From assembly GCF_000242255.2 (NCBI RefSeq), contig NC_017033.1, forward strand, positions 2,015,110 through 2,079,109: a stretch of 64,000 nt of DNA, in the 5' to 3' direction. Source of the stretch: Frateuria aurantia DSM 6220 (lineage in GTDB: Bacteria; Pseudomonadota; Gammaproteobacteria; Xanthomonadales; Rhodanobacteraceae). The translations under genes and the position numbers were made by a program. The notes beneath the pieces are model-generated. The model worked only from the letters and a program-made list of their open reading frames with translations. It was not told where the DNA came from and did no database searches. The first letter of the stretch is position 1; each line of letters opens with the position of its first letter. Positions 9,042 to 19,779 of the stretch are shown piece after piece.

Positions 9042-10133
9042 TCAACCCTTGTGCGCGGCAGCCGCTTCCAGCGCACGGATGCGCGGCAGCACTTCCCGGC
9101 CGAAATAGGCCACCTCCTCCTGCGCGTGCAGGAAGCCCGCCAGGATCAGATCCACGCCAACGGCCTTGAAGGCCAGGATCCGTTCGGCGATGTGCTGGGG
9201 CGTTCCGATCAGGCCAGTACGAAAGCCGTCGTTGTATTGCACCAGATCCTCGAAGCTGGAATCAGCCCAGTTGCCCTCGCCTTCAGGGCTGCCAAGACCG
9301 GCCTGGCGGACCTCACGCCCAAAGGCTTCCACCGCCGCAGGGTCGGCCTGATCCAGGATATCGGCCAGCACGGCCTGGGCTTCGGCCTCGGTGTCCCGGG
9401 CAATGATGAAGGCATTGATACCGATCTTCACCGGCGTCTCGCGATGCGTGCTTTTGCGACGGATATCCTCGATCTGCACCCGCACGCCTTCGGGCGTATT
9501 GCCATTGGTCAGATACCAGTCGGATACCCGTGCCGCCATATCCCTGGCCGCTCTTGAACTGCCCCCCTGAAAGATCTCCGGATGGGGCTGCTGCAGCGGC
9601 CCGGGTCGCAGGCCGTAATCGTGAAAGCGGTAGAAGTCACCCCGGAAGCTGAAACCGTCCTGCGTCCAGATCCCCTTCAGCGCGCGAATGAACTCCTCTG
9701 ACCGGCGATAGCGCTCATCGTGCTCCAGCCATGGCTCGCCGATGGCATGAAACTCGCTGCGGAACCAGCCGCTGACAATATTGATGGCGATCCGGCCTCC
9801 GCTGATCTGATCAATGGTCGCCAGCTGCTTGGCCACCACTGCCGGAGTCCACGGCCCCGGCAATATCGCCGCAATCAGTTTCAGGCGGGTGGTCGCGGCC
9901 AGCAAGGCCTGACTGAAGGCCACCGGCTCGTGCTGGTATTCAGCGCCATAACCGGCAGTGAAGCGGATCTGGCTTAGGCCGTAACTGAAGCCCGCCTGCT
10001 CGGCGATCCTGGCCAGCGCCTGATTGTAGGCCAGATCCCAGTGCGTCCGTTGCGGAATGCGGCTGATGACCAGGCCGCCGCTGACATTGGGCACCCAATA
10101 GGCGAACTGCAGCGCGCGTGCATCTGTTGCCAT
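9042..10133 (-). CDS. sfnG: FMNH2-dependent dimethylsulfone monooxygenase
   Basis: A luciferase-like flavin monooxygenase of 363 residues. Long stretches have the SfnG pattern: the FAYWVPNVSGG start, the SQIRFTAGYGAEYQHE segment, the LPGPW segment, and the GEPWLEHDERYRRSEEF segment. The family converts dimethylsulfone to methanesulfinate using reduced FMN from a separate reductase, for sulfur scavenging when sulfate is limiting. I chose the ATG at 10133, with GGAGG eight bases upstream; an ATG at 10211 would add 26 residues unlike the family. No flavin reductase, ssu genes or SfnR regulator lie next to it in this window. Confidence 0.9.
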   Translation of the reverse strand: MATDARALQFAYWVPNVSGGLVISRIPQRTHWDLAYNQALARIAEQAGFSYGLSQIRFTAGYGAEYQHEPVAFSQALLAATTRLKLIAAILPGPWTPAVVAKQLATIDQISGGRIAINIVSGWFRSEFHAIGEPWLEHDERYRRSEEFIRALKGIWTQDGFSFRGDFYRFHDYGLRPGPLQQPHPEIFQGGSSRAARDMAARVSDWYLTNGNTPEGVRVQIEDIRRKSTHRETPVKIGINAFIIARDTEAEAQAVLADILDQADPAAVEAFGREVRQAGLGSPEGEGNWADSSFEDLVQYNDGFRTGLIGTPQHIAERILAFKAVGVDLILAGFLHAQEEVAYFGREVLPRIRALEAAAAHKG

Positions 10134-10615
10134 GTCCCAAGCCTCCGTGCCCGGAAAACATCCGACCAGCCTGATATCCGCCGCCACAGGGACCATCCGG
10201 GGTCGCTGCATCCCTCACGCCGAAGGGCGGCAGGGCGATCAGGCGTATCTGCCGGCCACATGCCCACCATCACCCGATGGGCGCCTTGTCCATCTTGGGA
10301 TGCCGAACCAGCTGCCGACAAATAACGGAAACTCATGGACTCATGGAGCCTCCACAGGCAGACGCCGGCCATCGCGGCGATTTCACCGGCGCGGTCTCCG
10401 CCCCGCGACAGATTACAGAGATTCAACCAGGCCTGACGGCGGCTTTCGACAACAACCGACAAACCCGCTTTCGCTGCGTGCAGATCTGTTGCAGATCCAT
10501 CGCAGGCCTGCCAAGGCAGCGATCGCATGCCGGCAAACACCAAGCCACACCCTCGGCAGTCACACTGCCAGCCGCCGCAGCCATGGGAAACGTTCGGGCA
10601 GGGGTCGGCCCAAAC
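10134..10615. other. Gene-free stretch upstream of sfnG
   Basis: 482 bases between the sfnG start and the dnaB stop. The frames on both strands are composition artefacts without ribosome-binding sites. The sfnG promoter and any sulfur-responsive control site should lie here, but I could not identify boxes with confidence and no known riboswitch core is recognisable. Confidence 0.5.
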
Positions 10616-12046
10616 TTATTCGAAAGCGCCCATATAGGAATCAGGCATATAGTTTTCGAACTTGGTGTAGTGCCCCAGGAAGGTCAGCTTGACCGTATCG
10701 GTCGGGCCGTTTCGCTGCTTGCCGACAATGATTTCGGCCAGCCCCTTGTCGGGCGACTCCTTGTTGTAATAGTCATCGCGATAAATGAACATGATGACGT
10801 CAGCATCCTGCTCGATAGCGCCGGACTCACGCAGGTCCGACATCATCGGCCGCTTGTCGGCCCGCTGCTCCAGGGAGCGGTTCAACTGAGACAGCGCGAT
10901 CACCGGCACATTCAGCTCCTTGGCCAGCCCCTTGAGCGAGCGCGAGATTTCCGAGATCTCCGTGGCGCGATTTTCCTTGTTGCCCGGCACCTGCATCAGC
11001 TGCAGGTAATCGATCACGATCAGACCCAGTCCGCCATTGTCGCGGTGGATCCGGCGTGCGCGGGATCGCAGTTCCACGGGCGAAAGGCCCGGCGTGTCAT
11101 CGATAAAGATCTTCGCATCGGAAAGAATCGCGATGGCATTGGTCACGCGCGGCCAGTCCTCTTCGGCCAGATCGCCATTGCGCAGATGCTGCTGATGAAT
11201 GCGACCGATCGATGAAATCAGACGAAAAGCCAGCTGGGACGCCGACATTTCCATCGAGAAGATCACCACCGGCTGCTTGGCCTTCAACGCCGCCGCCTCC
11301 GCGATATTCACCGAAAAAGCCGTCTTGCCCATCGAGGGGCGGGCCGCGACGATGATGAGATCCGAGGGCTGCAGGCCCGAGGTCAGCTCATCCAGATCCT
11401 TGAAGCCGGTGGAAATGCCGGTCAGCTGGCCCTGGTTCTCGAAACGCTCGGACAGAATCCGGAAGGCATCCTTGACCGCCTCGCGCATCGACACGGTGTC
11501 CTTTTTGCCCCGCGAACCGGATTCGGCAATCTTGAAAACCGCCTGTTCGGCGCTTTCCAGCGCCTCCTGGACAGTCTTGCCCTCGGCCTGGTAGCCGTCC
11601 TCGGTGATCCCGGTACCGACGTCGATCAGCTGGCGAAGCACCGATTTTTCGCGCACGATATCGGCATAGGCGGCAATATTGGCCGCACTGGGCGTGGCAT
11701 TGGCCAGCTCGATCAGATAGCCGGCACCGCCCATCATGTCGGCCATGCCATTGCCGGAAAACCAGTCACCCAGCGTCACCGCGTCACAAGGCATGCCTTT
11801 GCCCGCCAGCTCGGTGATCGCGCGCCAGATCAGGCGATGGTCGCGACGGTAGAAGTCCTGCTCGCCGAGACGGTCGGCGACCTTGTCCAGCGCGTCCGGC
11901 GCCAGCATCAGACCGCCAAGGACCGCCTGTTCGGCATCGATCGAATGCGGCGGCACCCGCAGAGCATCCACCGAACCCGGCGTCGGCGCGCGATCGCCCC
12001 ATTCCTTGCGGTCTTTGCGATCATTGCGGTCGGGTGCGAACGACAT
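10616..12046 (-). CDS. dnaB: Replicative DNA helicase DnaB
   Basis: 476 residues, the normal length. The N-terminal DnaB helical domain (about 28-130, starting with the Pro-His-Ser-x-x-Ala-Glu-Gln segment) is followed by a RecA-like hexameric helicase domain with Walker A ARPSMGKTAF, Walker B LIVIDYLQLM, and the DLRESGAIEQDAD segment. It unwinds DNA 5' to 3' at the replication fork. I chose the ATG at 12046, which has GAGG eight bases upstream. The first 20 residues are charged and Asp/Arg-rich, as in relatives. It lies downstream of rpsF-rpsR-rplI on the same strand but is separated from them by a strong terminator. Confidence 0.97.
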   Translation of the reverse strand: MSFAPDRNDRKDRKEWGDRAPTPGSVDALRVPPHSIDAEQAVLGGLMLAPDALDKVADRLGEQDFYRRDHRLIWRAITELAGKGMPCDAVTLGDWFSGNGMADMMGGAGYLIELANATPSAANIAAYADIVREKSVLRQLIDVGTGITEDGYQAEGKTVQEALESAEQAVFKIAESGSRGKKDTVSMREAVKDAFRILSERFENQGQLTGISTGFKDLDELTSGLQPSDLIIVAARPSMGKTAFSVNIAEAAALKAKQPVVIFSMEMSASQLAFRLISSIGRIHQQHLRNGDLAEEDWPRVTNAIAILSDAKIFIDDTPGLSPVELRSRARRIHRDNGGLGLIVIDYLQLMQVPGNKENRATEISEISRSLKGLAKELNVPVIALSQLNRSLEQRADKRPMMSDLRESGAIEQDADVIMFIYRDDYYNKESPDKGLAEIIVGKQRNGPTDTVKLTFLGHYTKFENYMPDSYMGAFE

Positions 12047-12165
12047 GGGCCAAACCTCTGGTCTGCAGCAAAGCCCATCATACCCAGCGGACTCTCGCCT
12101 GCCGAGACAACAAGTCTGTGCAAAAGCTGTGGAAATCGGTGCCGAGGTGTATCCCGGCACACACA

Positions 12166-12198
12166 GAAAAACGATGGGGGCCTCGCGGCCCCCATCGT
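12166..12198 (-). terminator. Intrinsic terminator after rplI
   Basis: Perfect 12-base inverted arms (12171-12182 and 12187-12198) around a four-base loop. Read on the minus strand, the hairpin is followed by five T residues. It lies about 45 bases after the rplI stop and separates the ribosomal-protein operon from dnaB. Confidence 0.9.
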
Positions 12199-12244
12199 CT
12201 TTCAGACCGTTCTGCGGCGGATCGATCCGCCGACCGGAACGCTC

Positions 12245-12694
12245 TTACTTGTCGGCAACCACGATCACCTTGATGGCGGCATGCACGTCGGCATGCAGGG
12301 CCACCTGGGCGTCGTATTCACCGACCAGGCGGATCGCGCCTTCCGGCTGGATCACTTCGCCCTTGTTGACGGTATAACCGGCAGCCACCAGGGCTTCGGC
12401 CACTTCGCGGGGACCGACCGAGCCGTACAGCTTGCCTTCCAGGCTGGCGTGGGCCGAAATGGTCACGCTGGCACCTTCCAGCTTGGCCTTGCGGGCTTCG
12501 GCTTCGGCGAAGCTGGCCTGCGAACGAGCTTCATACTCGGCACGGCGGGCTTCAAAAGCGGCCAGATTGGCAGCGTTGGCACGCACGGCCTTGCCCTGCG
12601 GCAGCAGGTAGTTGCGGCCGTAACCCGGCTTAACGACGACTTTGTCGCCCAGATTACCGAGGTTGCGGACTTTTTCGATCAGGATCAGTTCCAT
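12245..12694 (-). CDS. rplI: 50S ribosomal protein L9
   Basis: 149 residues, the usual length. It begins with the canonical L9 start ([19 protein letters not shown]), followed by the [13 protein letters not shown] segment that binds 23S rRNA, a long connecting helix, and the C-terminal domain. It is the third gene of the rpsF-rpsR-rplI operon, with a strong terminator directly after it. Confidence 0.98.
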   Translation of the reverse strand: MELILIEKVRNLGNLGDKVVVKPGYGRNYLLPQGKAVRANAANLAAFEARRAEYEARSQASFAEAEARKAKLEGASVTISAHASLEGKLYGSVGPREVAEALVAAGYTVNKGEVIQPEGAIRLVGEYDAQVALHADVHAAIKVIVVADK

Positions 12695-12808
12695 GATTTA
12701 CTCCGATTCGTTAGCACCGATAGGCCGGTGCAGCCATGGACGGTTGTCCGAAAGGATAAGACGGCCCGTGAGGCGATCCCGCAGGACCGGGGCTCACGGG
12801 CGCCACGA

Positions 12809-13039
12809 TCAGACGTCGTGGTTGTCGGTGTACGGCAGCAGCGCCAGGAAGCGGGCGCGCTGGATCGCGGTGGCCAGCTGACGCTGGTAGCGAGCCTTGG
12901 TACCGGTGATGCGGCTGGGAACGATCTTGCCGGTTTCGGTGATGTACTGGCGCAGGGTGTTCAGATCCTTGTAATCGATCTCGACAACCTTCTCGGCCGT
13001 GAAACGGCAGAACTTGCGGCGGCGGAAAAACTTGGACAT
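12809..13039 (-). CDS. rpsR: 30S ribosomal protein S18
   Basis: 76 residues. The basic N terminus [10 protein letters not shown], the [12 protein letters not shown] segment and the [27 protein letters not shown] region define S18. It pairs with S6 in the 30S platform. It starts 14 bases after the rpsF stop, so it is translated from the same operon. Confidence 0.98.
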   Translation of the reverse strand: MSKFFRRRKFCRFTAEKVVEIDYKDLNTLRQYITETGKIVPSRITGTKARYQRQLATAIQRARFLALLPYTDNHDV

Positions 13040-13053
13040 GTCTGTGCTCCTGA

Positions 13054-13476
13054 TCAGTCGTCGCTGTCGCGATCGGAATCGTCACCGCCATGGGCGGCAC
13101 GGTCATCACCTTCGTCATCGCGGCGACGCGAGGTCTTGGCATCATCCTTTTCCTTGCTCTTCAGGATGAAGGACTGCTCGGTGTCGGCGGCATCGCGACG
13201 GATCACCAGGTGGCGCAGCACGGCGTCATTGAAACGGAAACCGGATTCCAGCTCGCTCAGGGCGGTCTGGCCGACTTCGATGTTCAGCATGACGTAGTGG
13301 GCCTTGGCCAGGTTCTCGATGGTGTAGGCCAGCTGACGACGGCCCCAGTCTTCGATGCGATGGATGGTGCCGCCTTCGGCTTCGATCAGCGACTTGTAAC
13401 GCTCGAGCATGGCCGGAACCTGCTCGCTCTGGTCGGGATGGACCAGGAACACAACTTCGTAATGACGCATCGTCAT
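13054..13476 (-). CDS. rpsF: 30S ribosomal protein S6
   Basis: 140 residues. The [18 protein letters not shown] start, the DWGRRQLAY segment and the VMLN strand are typical S6 features. The C-terminal 30 residues are a charged Asp/Arg-rich tail; in enterobacteria the tail of S6 is the site of glutamate addition by RimK, although this one ends in Asp. I chose the ATG at 13476 because AAGGAG lies ten bases upstream; a second ATG two codons later (13470) is possible. It is the first gene of the rpsF-rpsR-rplI operon. Confidence 0.97.
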   Translation of the reverse strand: MTMRHYEVVFLVHPDQSEQVPAMLERYKSLIEAEGGTIHRIEDWGRRQLAYTIENLAKAHYVMLNIEVGQTALSELESGFRFNDAVLRHLVIRRDAADTEQSFILKSKEKDDAKTSRRRDDEGDDRAAHGGDDSDRDSDD

Positions 13477-13581
13477 TGTTCGGTGACTCCTTGAGGGTGT
13501 GGCCTTCACGGCCTGACAGCCTCCCGCGACGCGGTGAGGCAAGGGTCTGCACACAGCCTTCGCAGGCAGAACAGAAGCGGA

Positions 13582-13611
13582 ATGATAACCCCGCCGCCAC
13601 GCCCCGCACAA
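13582..13611 (-). promoter_or_regulatory. Probable promoter of the rpsF-rpsR-rplI operon
   Basis: On the minus strand TTGTGC (13611-13606) and TATCAT (13587-13582) are 18 bases apart, and the -10 box lies about 105 bases before the rpsF start. The -10 matches five of six consensus bases and the -35 is weak. The leader downstream contains a small GGCC/GGCC hairpin. Confidence 0.45.
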
Positions 13612-13635
13612 GTCGCCAGCCCACGCCCGCCCGTA

Positions 13636-13968
13636 TCAGCCGACAGTGAAGCTCTCCCCGCAGCCGCATTCACCGGTGGCATTGGGATTGTTGAACACAA
13701 AGCTGGCATTGAGTCCCTGCCTCTGGAAATCGATGCAGGTACCGTCAACCAGAGCCAGGCTGTCATTGCGGATCACCAGCGGCACGCCCTCGACTTCGAC
13801 CAGGGTATCGTCCTGAGCCAGCTCGGGAGCCAGATCCACCACGTAGGCATAGCCCGAACAGCCGGTGCGCTTGACCCCGAAACGGATTCCCGGAGCGGCC
13901 GGCGACTTGTCAAGAAAGGCACGCATGCGTGCACTGGCGGCGGGGGTCATCGTAATGCTCATGGCCAT
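13636..13968 (-). CDS. Iron-sulfur cluster assembly A-type carrier (IscA/SufA/ErpA family)
   Basis: About 110 residues. The three cluster-ligating cysteines of A-type carriers are present: one in TGCSGYAYV and two in the ECGCGESF end. It carries [Fe-S] clusters to apoproteins. It is encoded alone, divergent from asnS, rather than inside an isc or suf operon, as is common in Xanthomonadales. The ATGs at 13968 and 13962 are both possible, and the frame continues open to 14022; homologues support starting at the MAMSIT or MSIT segment. Confidence 0.9.
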   Translation of the reverse strand: MAMSITMTPAASARMRAFLDKSPAAPGIRFGVKRTGCSGYAYVVDLAPELAQDDTLVEVEGVPLVIRNDSLALVDGTCIDFQRQGLNASFVFNNPNATGECGCGESFTVG

Positions 13969-14120
13969 CAACTCATGCTGGCGCCCGGAAGGCGCGTGTG
14001 AAATCCACGGGACCTGGGACATTTCGGCGCGAGAGCGCCACCCAGTACCCCGTGACTAGACTATCATGGGGGTTTAACCCATGCCCTTTCACTGGGGGCG
14101 GACAGCAGGAGTTTCAATCG

Positions 14121-15521
<1,401 letters not shown>

Positions 15522-15532
15522 GGAACCGCTCC

Positions 15533-16399
15533 ATGCTTCGCCGCCTGTTACATCTGATCGCCGTATGGCTGCTGTGCGCAGGCCTGCTCGCCTGCCATAC
15601 GATGGGCCGCCTGGATCCCTTCAAGGCGCTGCCGCAGGCGCCCGACATGACTCAGGTCCTGGCCCAGGCCAAGCTGAAATTGCAGCACGCCACACCGTGC
15701 TGCAACAGCTATGCCGACTTCTCCTACCAGACCCGGCTGCCCTGGCAGCCGACCCGGTTCCAGTTCGGTGCCAACAGCCCGGTGGCGAACCTCAATGGCT
15801 CGCGCACCCATTTCATGACCTTTGCCCTGCCTTACGGGCTGAAACTGCCCTACGAGATCGGCTTCAAGGCGGAAATCAATGGCCGCTGGGTGCACAGCAG
15901 CTATCTGTTCGCCCCCACGTTCACCATTCTGGACGCAGCCTTCCAGCCGATTGCCAACCAGGACGTGGCGCTCTGCGAATATATGGGCTGGAGCGATGCC
16001 ACCAGCGGCGCTTTCGGCCGGGTGGTGATCCGCTCCCCCGAAGCCCGTTATCTGGTGCTCTACAGCTCGGCCAGCCAGCTGTCCAGCAATACCTACTGGG
16101 AGCAGTCCGCCGTGGATGACACCGCCGGTACCGGACTGATGGGCGGCATGCGGGACAGCAGCAACACCATGCAGGTCCAGCACGGCCCCGACGGTGCCTT
16201 CTGGGTCGGGATGATGAGCAATGCCTACCGCCGGGCGCTGGACAAGGCCATCTGCGAAAAGCCCAAACCCGGCAACGGCCTGCTCAGTGATCTGGGCGGC
16301 ACCCTGGAATTCTGGCGCCATGACACCGGCACCACCGGTGCAGACCAGCCTACGGGAACGGCCACGGCCACCGTGCCCGCCAATACCGCCACCCATTGA
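15533..16399 (+). CDS. Lipoprotein, possibly MalM-like
   Basis: 288 residues with a lipoprotein signal: a basic Arg-Arg start, a hydrophobic stretch, and a Leu-Leu-Ala-Cys lipobox at about 18-21. The rest should be periplasmic or outer-membrane anchored. The CCNSYADF motif and the later LFAPTFTILDAAFQPI segment resemble the MalM family of periplasmic proteins of unknown function, but no maltose genes are nearby. It ends in a Thr/Ala-rich tail. It follows asnS by 11 bases, with GAGGA nine bases before the start, so it is probably co-transcribed. The family assignment is tentative; membership of the lipoprotein class is firmer. Confidence 0.6.
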   Translation: MLRRLLHLIAVWLLCAGLLACHTMGRLDPFKALPQAPDMTQVLAQAKLKLQHATPCCNSYADFSYQTRLPWQPTRFQFGANSPVANLNGSRTHFMTFALPYGLKLPYEIGFKAEINGRWVHSSYLFAPTFTILDAAFQPIANQDVALCEYMGWSDATSGAFGRVVIRSPEARYLVLYSSASQLSSNTYWEQSAVDDTAGTGLMGGMRDSSNTMQVQHGPDGAFWVGMMSNAYRRALDKAICEKPKPGNGLLSDLGGTLEFWRHDTGTTGADQPTGTATATVPANTATH

Positions 16400-16406
16400 G
16401 CGCGCC

Positions 16407-16730
16407 ATGACGTTGCTGATCTATCTGGCCCTACTGCTGCTGGGCGTCTCCTGTTTCCTGCTGCATTATCTGGCGCATTGGCGGATCACCCGCCGCCTGC
16501 GGCAGCAGCATCCCGCCCGATGGGCGATCATCCAGCCACCCGGTCAACGCCTCCGCTGGGCGGCACGCTGGATGCGGATGACCATGGTGCTCAAGACCGC
16601 CGTTCCGCCGCTGCATCAGCTGCTGAACGACCCGGTCATCCGTCGCTGGCAGCGCATCTGGACCTGGACGCCGCGGCTGGCCTGGATCTTCTGGCTGGCA
16701 GCGCTAGCCATCCGCTGGCTGGCCCGTTGA
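16407..16730 (+). CDS. Small basic membrane protein of unknown function
   Basis: 107 residues with an N-terminal membrane helix (about 3-22), a strongly basic Arg/Trp/Gln-rich middle, and a second hydrophobic helix at the C terminus (about 85-103). It starts 7 bases after the stop of the lipoprotein gene and is followed 25 bases later by the SDR gene, so it belongs to the asnS-side transcript. I recognise no family. Confidence 0.6.
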   Translation: MTLLIYLALLLLGVSCFLLHYLAHWRITRRLRQQHPARWAIIQPPGQRLRWAARWMRMTMVLKTAVPPLHQLLNDPVIRRWQRIWTWTPRLAWIFWLAALAIRWLAR

Positions 16731-16755
16731 AACCGCTCCACCTCAGGATCTGACC

Positions 16756-17547
16756 ATGAATCTCGACTTGCGGACACGACACGCCCTAGTCTGCGGCGCT
16801 TCCCAGGGCATTGGCCGAGCCATCGCCATCGAACTGGCCGGCATGGGCGCCGATGTCACCCTGCTGGCCCGCTCGCAGGCCGGACTCGAGACCGTGCTTG
16901 CGGAATTGCCGCAGCCCGCCGAAGGCCAGCGCCACGACATTCTCTGCGCCGACATGCTGGCCACCGAATCGCTTGCCGCACAGGCCGCGCAGCTGCATGA
17001 CCGCCACCCGGTGCAGATCCTGATCAACAACAGCGGCGGCCCCGCCCCCGGCCCGTTGCATGAAGCCAGTCCGGCCCAATTGCAGGCCGCCTTCCAGCAG
17101 CACCTCTGTGCCGCGCAGGTCTTGCTGCAGGCCTTGCTTCCCGGCATGCGTGAAGCCGGCTACGGCCGCATCGTCAACATCATTTCCACCTCGGTGAAAG
17201 AGCCTCTGCCGGGTCTTGGCGTCTCCAACATCGTGCGCGCCGGCACGGCCGCCTGGGCCAAGACCCTGGCCGGCGAACTGGCAGCCGATGGCATCACGGT
17301 CAACAATGTGCTGCCCGGCTATACGCAGACCGGTCGCCTGGAGCGCCTGATCGACGGCCGCGCCGAAAGTCGCGGACTGAGTCCGCAAGACGTGGCGCAG
17401 GCGATGCTGAAGGACGTGCCCGCCGGACGCTTTGGCGAACCGGCCGAAGTCGCCGCGCTGGCCGCTTTCCTGTGCAGTCCGGCAGCCGGCTATGTCAACG
17501 GCACCAGCATTGCCGCCGACGGCGGCCGGGTTCGCAGCCTCAACTGA
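16756..17547 (+). CDS. SDR-family oxidoreductase with atypical active site
   Basis: 263 residues of the short-chain dehydrogenase fold. The cofactor loop GASQGIGRA is at about 11-19, NNSGG stands in place of NNAG, and a C-terminal NGTSIAADGG segment is typical of 3-oxoacyl-ACP-reductase-like proteins. The usual YxxxK catalytic pair is replaced by Ser157 and Arg161 (VSNIVRAG). A subgroup of BKR-like SDRs is known to lack the tetrad, so the protein may be a non-canonical enzyme or a binding protein. AGGA precedes the ATG. Its function is unknown. Confidence 0.85.
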   Translation: MNLDLRTRHALVCGASQGIGRAIAIELAGMGADVTLLARSQAGLETVLAELPQPAEGQRHDILCADMLATESLAAQAAQLHDRHPVQILINNSGGPAPGPLHEASPAQLQAAFQQHLCAAQVLLQALLPGMREAGYGRIVNIISTSVKEPLPGLGVSNIVRAGTAAWAKTLAGELAADGITVNNVLPGYTQTGRLERLIDGRAESRGLSPQDVAQAMLKDVPAGRFGEPAEVAALAAFLCSPAAGYVNGTSIAADGGRVRSLN

Positions 17548-17618
17548 AGGATCGCAACGTCCATCGTGACTGCGCTCCGGCGCAGCCGCCTTCTCCAGCC
17601 CCATCCCGAGGCTCGGCC

Positions 17619-18821
17619 ATGCTCCGTTCTCCCTCGCTCGGCCTGTCAGTGGTACTGGGCCTGCTGTCAGCCATCGGCCCCTTCGCCATCGACATGTATT
17701 TGCCGGCACTGCCGGCCATCGGAAACTGGTTCCACAGCTCCTCGAGCTGGGTCCAGGCCAGCCTGGGGGTATTCTTCCTCTGTTTCGGTGCCAGCCAGCT
17801 GCTGTATGGCCCCTGGTCCGACCGCGTCGGCCGCAAGCCTCCGCTGCTGGCTGGACTGCTGATCTTTCTGGTCGGCAGCATCGGCTGCGCCCTGGCCCCG
17901 TCCATCGGCCTGCTGATCGCCTTCCGCTGCCTGCAGGGGCTGGGCGCGGGCGCCATGTCGGTGATACCCCGTGCGGTAGTCCGCGACCTGTTCACCGGAG
18001 TAGACGCCGCTCGCATGATGGCCCGACTGATGGTGGTCTTCAGCGTCTCGCCGATCCTGGCGCCTCTGAGCGGCAGCCTGGTAGTTCAGTACCTGCCCTG
18101 GCAATGGATCTTCGGATGGACCGGACTGTTTGCCGTGATCGGCCTGCTGATGACACGCCGAGCCCTCCCTGAGACCCGCCTGCCGGATCCGCGGCAGAAA
18201 GCCGGACGAGCTTGGCGGACCTATCTGGATCTGGCAAGGGATGCACGATTCCTGATTCTGGTCGGCATCGGCGCCCTTGGCAGTGCCGGCTTCTTTGTCT
18301 ATCTCTCCGGCTCATCCTTCGTGCTGATCAACCATTACGGTCTCAGCCCCAGGCAGTTCAGCCTCGCCTTTTCAGCCAACGCCTTTACATTGATCGGCTG
18401 CTCACTGCTCAGTCCCGGACTCGCGGCACGCCACGGCCTGCCCAGAGTCCTGGCCGGCGCCGTAACCGCCTATGCGCTGATCATGGGACTGCTGGCCGCG
18501 CTATCGCTGGGCCACTCACCCAGCCTGCCGCTGATGCTGGGCCTGCTGATGGCCGGTTATGGCTGCCTAGGCCTGGTATCACCCTGCACCGCCGTGCTGG
18601 CACTCGATGCCCACGGCGCACGCGCCGGCGCCGCCTCGGCCATGCTGGGAACCTTGCAGCTGGCGGCAGGGGCCGTGGTGATCGCCTTGATCAGCCCTTT
18701 CGCCGATGGCCGTCCGCAGCCGATGCTGATCGGTATCGCCTTGTGTGCGAGCCTGGCCTGGGCTCTGTCACATCTGGCCCGCCATCGAGGCTATCTGGAC
18801 AAGGACGAGGTCGCCGCCTGA
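17619..18821 (+). CDS. Bcr/CflA-family multidrug efflux MFS transporter
   Basis: 400 residues with twelve membrane helices. The PFAIDMYLPALP segment in helix one, the GPWSDRVGRKPPLL loop and the helix-five RAVVRD segment are typical of the Bcr/CflA drug:proton antiporters (bicyclomycin, chloramphenicol and sulfonamide exporters). The chosen ATG at 17619 gives the normal family length; an in-frame ATG at 17472 would run through the SDR gene. It follows the SDR gene by about 70 bases. Confidence 0.85.
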   Translation: MLRSPSLGLSVVLGLLSAIGPFAIDMYLPALPAIGNWFHSSSSWVQASLGVFFLCFGASQLLYGPWSDRVGRKPPLLAGLLIFLVGSIGCALAPSIGLLIAFRCLQGLGAGAMSVIPRAVVRDLFTGVDAARMMARLMVVFSVSPILAPLSGSLVVQYLPWQWIFGWTGLFAVIGLLMTRRALPETRLPDPRQKAGRAWRTYLDLARDARFLILVGIGALGSAGFFVYLSGSSFVLINHYGLSPRQFSLAFSANAFTLIGCSLLSPGLAARHGLPRVLAGAVTAYALIMGLLAALSLGHSPSLPLMLGLLMAGYGCLGLVSPCTAVLALDAHGARAGAASAMLGTLQLAAGAVVIALISPFADGRPQPMLIGIALCASLAWALSHLARHRGYLDKDEVAA

Positions 18822-18869
18822 CATCTGCACCAGACAGCGACCTCGACCAACGCGACCAAGGCGCCTCGC

Positions 18870-19343
18870 TTACTGGTAGTTGCGGCCATTGACGACGACA
18901 TAGCCTGCCGTCGGCCAGTTGCGACCCGTGCCATGATGGGTCCAGTCAATGCCCTGGCTGCGGGGGTTGTCATAGTAGTAACGCCCGCGCACCGTCGCAT
19001 GATCGCCTTCGGCTACCCATGGCCAGGCCGGAGCATTCATGCGATCCAGATCCGAGACGATACGAATCACTCGCCCTGGCGCGACCTGCAGCAGAAAATA
19101 GCCATGCCAACCACTGCGGGTACGGCGCTTGCCGTAGACATGCACCACCGTGCCGCAGACATCTTCCAGCCGGTCACCACGGATCTCGCCGGAAGCCATG
19201 CCCTGCTGATCGGCCAGAAAATGCCCCACATCGCAAGGCGGCACCGGTTCACCAGCCTGCGCAGCCAAGGGGGCCAAGGCAATCATGCCCAGCATGGCCA
19301 GACCGGCCAGCGACCGATGCAGGGAGTACGAGGCCGCCCTCAC
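18870..19343 (-). CDS. Exported DUF3465-family protein
   Basis: 157 residues with a cleavable signal peptide (hydrophobic about 10-28, cleavage near Ala-Gln-Ala). The mature part has the DUF3465 pattern: a G(T)VVHVY start, a HGYFLL strand, the RIVSDLDRM segment, a GD...VRGRYYYDN region, and an IDWTHH motif near the end. The family is periplasmic, folds like a small OB barrel and has no assigned function. The start is GTG, overlapping the RidA stop by four bases (GTGA), so it is translationally coupled to ridA. Confidence 0.75.
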   Translation of the reverse strand: MRAASYSLHRSLAGLAMLGMIALAPLAAQAGEPVPPCDVGHFLADQQGMASGEIRGDRLEDVCGTVVHVYGKRRTRSGWHGYFLLQVAPGRVIRIVSDLDRMNAPAWPWVAEGDHATVRGRYYYDNPRSQGIDWTHHGTGRNWPTAGYVVVNGRNYQ

Positions 19344-19690
19344 GAAGCCACCGCGGCCGTGACCAGAATCTCAACCTTCCAGCCCGGATCAGCCAGAGCC
19401 GCCTGCACGGTCGCCCGTGCCGGCGCCTTTCCCGGCACCACCCAGGCATCCCAGGCTTCGTTCATGCCGGCAAAGTCCGCCAGATCGGCCAGAAATACCT
19501 GAGCCTGCAGAATATGAGTCTTGTCGCTGCCGGCCTGCGCCAGCAGATCGTCGATCGCCGACAGAGCCTCGCGAGTCTGGGTCTGGATATCCGCCGAAAC
19601 GGTTTCCGGCACCTGCCCGGCCAGATAGACAAGACCGTGGTGAATTACGGCCTCCGACATGCGCGCACCCGCATCGATTCGCTTGATCAA
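19340..19690 (-). CDS. RidA-family protein
   Basis: 116 residues of the YjgF/YER057c/UK114 family. The AGQVPE strand, the IDDLLAQAG helix and the C-terminal KVEILVTAAV segment are visible. Canonical RidA proteins release ammonia from reactive 2-aminoacrylate imines and carry an Arg near residue 105 of the C-terminal half. Here the equivalent region reads GKAPARATV, which keeps an Arg. The start appears to be TTG, with GGGAG seven bases upstream. It forms a two-gene unit with the DUF3465 gene. Confidence 0.8.
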   Translation of the reverse strand: MIKRIDAGARMSEAVIHHGLVYLAGQVPETVSADIQTQTREALSAIDDLLAQAGSDKTHILQAQVFLADLADFAGMNEAWDAWVVPGKAPARATVQAALADPGWKVEILVTAAVAS

Positions 19691-19779
19691 CTGATTTCTC
19701 CCGTCAAAACGGCAAGGCTACCAGCGATGCCGCAAGCTGAACATGGGAGCATCGCGGAACGCGATGCTAAGCTGAAGCC

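Noticed and set aside
10199..10543. Possible riboswitch or leader in the region upstream of sfnG
   Set aside because: I looked for S-adenosylmethionine, cobalamin and FMN riboswitch cores on the minus strand and found none of the conserved segments.
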